In this document: positions 62,464 to 64,000 of the stretch, piece by piece | How positions within the stretch are numbered: position 1 is the stretch's first letter | How the letters are laid out: each line of letters starts with the position of its first letter | Assembly (NCBI RefSeq): GCF_001870465.1 | Contig: NZ_MDGK01000013.1 | Location: forward strand, 1-64,000 | Direction: 5' to 3' | Source: Pseudomonas extremorientalis | GTDB taxonomy: Bacteria; Pseudomonadota; Gammaproteobacteria; Pseudomonadales; Pseudomonadaceae | DNA length: 64,000 nt | Notes under the pieces: generated by a model | Databases searched by the model: none | Seen by the model: the letters and a program-made list of their open reading frames with translations, nothing else | Told to the model about the DNA's origin: nothing | Made by a program: the position numbers and the translations under genes

Positions 62464-63351
62464 ATGATGCGCATCCTGCTGTTCTTGGCCACTAACCTTG
62501 CGGTCGTGCTGATTGCCAGCATCACCTTGAGCCTTTTCGGCTTCAACGGGTTCATGGCGGCCAACGGGGTTGACCTGAACCTCAATCAGCTGCTGGTTTT
62601 CTGTGCGGTCTTTGGTTTTGCCGGCTCGCTGTTCTCGCTGTTCATCTCCAAGTGGATGGCGAAGATGAGCACCAGCACCCAGGTCATCACCCAGCCACGT
62701 ACCCGGCATGAGCAATGGTTGCTGCAGACCGTCGAGGAGTTGTCCCGCGAGGCCGGCATCAAGATGCCTGAAGTCGGGATCTTCCCGGCCTATGAAGCCA
62801 ACGCCTTTGCCACCGGCTGGAACAAGAACGACGCACTCGTTGCAGTCAGCCAGGGCATGCTGGAACGCTTCTCCTACGACGAAGTGAAAGCCGTGCTGGC
62901 CCACGAAATCGGCCACGTAGCCAATGGCGACATGGTCACCCTGGCGCTGGTCCAGGGTGTGGTGAACACCTTCGTGATGTTCTTCGCGCGGATCATCGGC
63001 AACTTTGTCGACAAGGTGATCTTCAAGAACGAAGGCGGCCGCGGCATTGCCTACTTCGTGGCGACCATCTTTGCCGAGCTGGTGCTGGGTTTCCTGGCCA
63101 GTGCAATCACCATGTGGTTTTCGCGCAAACGGGAGTTCCGTGCAGACGAAGCCGGTGCACGCCTGGCCGGTACCGGGGCAATGATCGCAGCGCTGCAACA
63201 CCTGCGTTCCGAACAAGGCCTGCCGGTGCATATGCCGGACAGCCTGACCGCCTTCGGCATCAACGGCGGTATCAAGCAAGGCATGGCTCGCCTGTTCATG
63301 AGCCACCCGCCGCTGGAAGAGCGGATCGACGCGTTGCGTCGTCGGGGCTGA
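62464..63351 (+). CDS. htpX: Membrane zinc protease HtpX
   Basis: A 295-residue M48 metalloprotease of the inner membrane that removes damaged membrane proteins. Two N-terminal helices (about 5-25 and 35-55), the zinc motif HEIGH (147-151) in [13 protein letters not shown], and the third ligand Glu in [14 protein letters not shown]. Two further helices lie between. Length equals the E. coli enzyme. ATG at 62464 (a second ATG follows directly). A strong terminator comes after. Confidence 0.96.
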   Translation: MMRILLFLATNLAVVLIASITLSLFGFNGFMAANGVDLNLNQLLVFCAVFGFAGSLFSLFISKWMAKMSTSTQVITQPRTRHEQWLLQTVEELSREAGIKMPEVGIFPAYEANAFATGWNKNDALVAVSQGMLERFSYDEVKAVLAHEIGHVANGDMVTLALVQGVVNTFVMFFARIIGNFVDKVIFKNEGGRGIAYFVATIFAELVLGFLASAITMWFSRKREFRADEAGARLAGTGAMIAALQHLRSEQGLPVHMPDSLTAFGINGGIKQGMARLFMSHPPLEERIDALRRRG

Positions 63352-63361
63352 CAGGCAACAC

Positions 63362-63390
63362 AAAAAAGGGCGATCTGATCGCCCTTTTTT
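63362..63390 (+). terminator. Rho-independent terminator after htpX
   Basis: AAAAAAGGGCGAT and ATCGCCCTTTTTT pair around CTG, with a U-rich 3' end. It is symmetric and could act on both strands. Confidence 0.92.
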
Positions 63391-63407
63391 GCAGGTCTGA
63401 AGGCCTC

Positions 63408-63479
63408 ATCGGGGGCAAGCCCCCTCCCACACTTAAAGGTTTTCACAGATCAAAATGTGGGAGGGGGCTTGCCCCCGAT
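63408..63479. repeat. REP pair (inverted)
   Basis: REP units at 63408-63432 and, inverted, 63456-63479, between the convergent genes htpX and tpm. Confidence 0.88.
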
Positions 63480-63492
63480 AGCGATGGAAAAT

Positions 63493-64000
63493 TCAGCGCC
63501 TGGTCAACTGATACACCCGTTCATCCAGCCGCGTGACGCCGTCCTGCACGAACTTCCAGCTCTCGCCCAGGATGTCTTGTTCTTCCAGCACCTCCAAGGC
63601 CCAGTGCGCACCCAGCAACACCTTCACCTCGTCATCCGTTACTGCAAATGGTGGTCCGGCTTTTTGCGTCTGGTCGTAATCGAGGGTGATCAACAGCCCC
63701 TCGCAACCTGGACGCAACAGACTGTTCAGATGCTCGGCATACCGCACACGCATCAGCGGCGGCAAGGCGATGAGGGCGGCGCGGTCATAAAGCGCAGCGC
63801 AATCGGCCAGCGCCTCAGCATCAAGGGCAAAGAAGTCGCCACACCACACCTCGATCAAGCCCGCCTGATACACCGCAAAGGTGCCCCGTTGCGTGATACG
63901 GGGCACAAGGTCCTGTTCGTCGAAAAACGCCTCGACCGCCTGCTCCGACAGCTCCACACCGAATACTCGCAGCCCCTGGCTGGCCAGCCACATCAAGTCC
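63493..64000 (-). CDS. tpm: Thiopurine S-methyltransferase, 5' end outside the window
   Basis: The C-terminal 169 residues of a Tpm-family methyltransferase; the start lies beyond the right edge. Visible SAM-domain segments are [55 protein letters not shown] and [18 protein letters not shown]. Bacterial Tpm methylates thiopurines and, in pseudomonads, selenium and tellurium oxyanions. It follows htpX in the opposite direction, as in P. aeruginosa. About the first 45-50 residues are missing. Confidence 0.92.
   Translation of the reverse strand, partial: DLMWLASQGLRVFGVELSEQAVEAFFDEQDLVPRITQRGTFAVYQAGLIEVWCGDFFALDAEALADCAALYDRAALIALPPLMRVRYAEHLNSLLRPGCEGLLITLDYDQTQKAGPPFAVTDDEVKVLLGAHWALEVLEEQDILGESWKFVQDGVTRLDERVYQLTRR

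Noticed and set aside
1..64000. CRISPR array, tRNA or rRNA genes
   Set aside because: The only short interspersed repeats are REPs, which are irregularly placed, and no tRNA-like or rRNA sequence was recognised.

Overview
The window looks like a chromosomal segment of a fluorescent pseudomonad (Pseudomonas fluorescens group). The grounds are GC-rich coding sequence, many copies of the REP element (core ATCGGGGGCAAGCCCC), and gene neighbourhoods that match, from memory, several separate P. aeruginosa PAO1 blocks: gcl-hyi-glxR-ttuD-pykF, ccmABCDEFGHI, moeA-moaB-mobA, dgt with rocA2/rocS2, and sagS-ospR-gpx-msrB-aminotransferase-htpX-tpm. No rRNA, tRNA, CRISPR array or prophage was seen. One insertion sequence lies at the left edge and the right edge cuts a gene (tpm).

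Layout. 1-1.3 kb: IS481-type element. 1.3-9.3 kb: quaternary-amine binding protein, GH17 glucan enzyme, small membrane protein, an alpha/beta hydrolase coupled to an MlaA-like protein, an A/T-rich orphan gene, YedI and a TetR regulator. 9.3-16.4 kb: glyoxylate/glycerate pathway. Glyoxylate carboligase, hydroxypyruvate isomerase, tartronate semialdehyde reductase, glycerate 2-kinase and pyruvate kinase carry glyoxylate to pyruvate, with a GlcG-like protein diverging across two TTGTATACAA palindromes. 16.5-21.4 kb: urea transporter, K+ channel, sulfate-binding protein, OB-like periplasmic protein, MFS exporter. 21.5-26 kb: two tandem serralysin-type metalloproteases with unusual C-terminal extensions, then hicAB. 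26-28.4 kb: LysR regulator, phnN with a broken phnM relic beside a REP, and a lipoprotein.

28.4-35.3 kb (minus strand): complete cytochrome c maturation operon ccmABCDEFGHI, with most junctions overlapping. 35.5-38.7 kb: FliK-like and FlhB C-terminus-like pair, convergent with an orphan zeta-toxin-like P-loop protein. 38.8-43.2 kb: molybdenum cofactor genes, YgdR-type lipoprotein, RluA-type pseudouridine synthase, small proteins. 43.3-48.9 kb: cation/proton antiporter, ammonium transporter, DUF883/holin-like/YqjK-like stress trio, EAL protein. 49-55.4 kb: dGTPase and a Roc-type phosphorelay (receiver-only protein, LuxR-type regulator, BvgS-like kinase). 55.4-64 kb: free-Met sulfoxide reductase, DUF815 ATPase, SagS hybrid kinase, peroxide-defence pair gpx-ospR under a perfect palindrome, msrB, alanine-type aminotransferase, htpX, partial tpm.

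Most useful leads: the two extended serralysins with no type I secretion genes nearby, the receiver-only protein placed in the roc2 locus, the zeta-like kinase with no antitoxin, the phnM relic ending at a REP, and several strong unassigned palindromes. Nothing here is clearly a new multi-gene system. Functional names come from recognition of families and motifs by eye, not from database searches.
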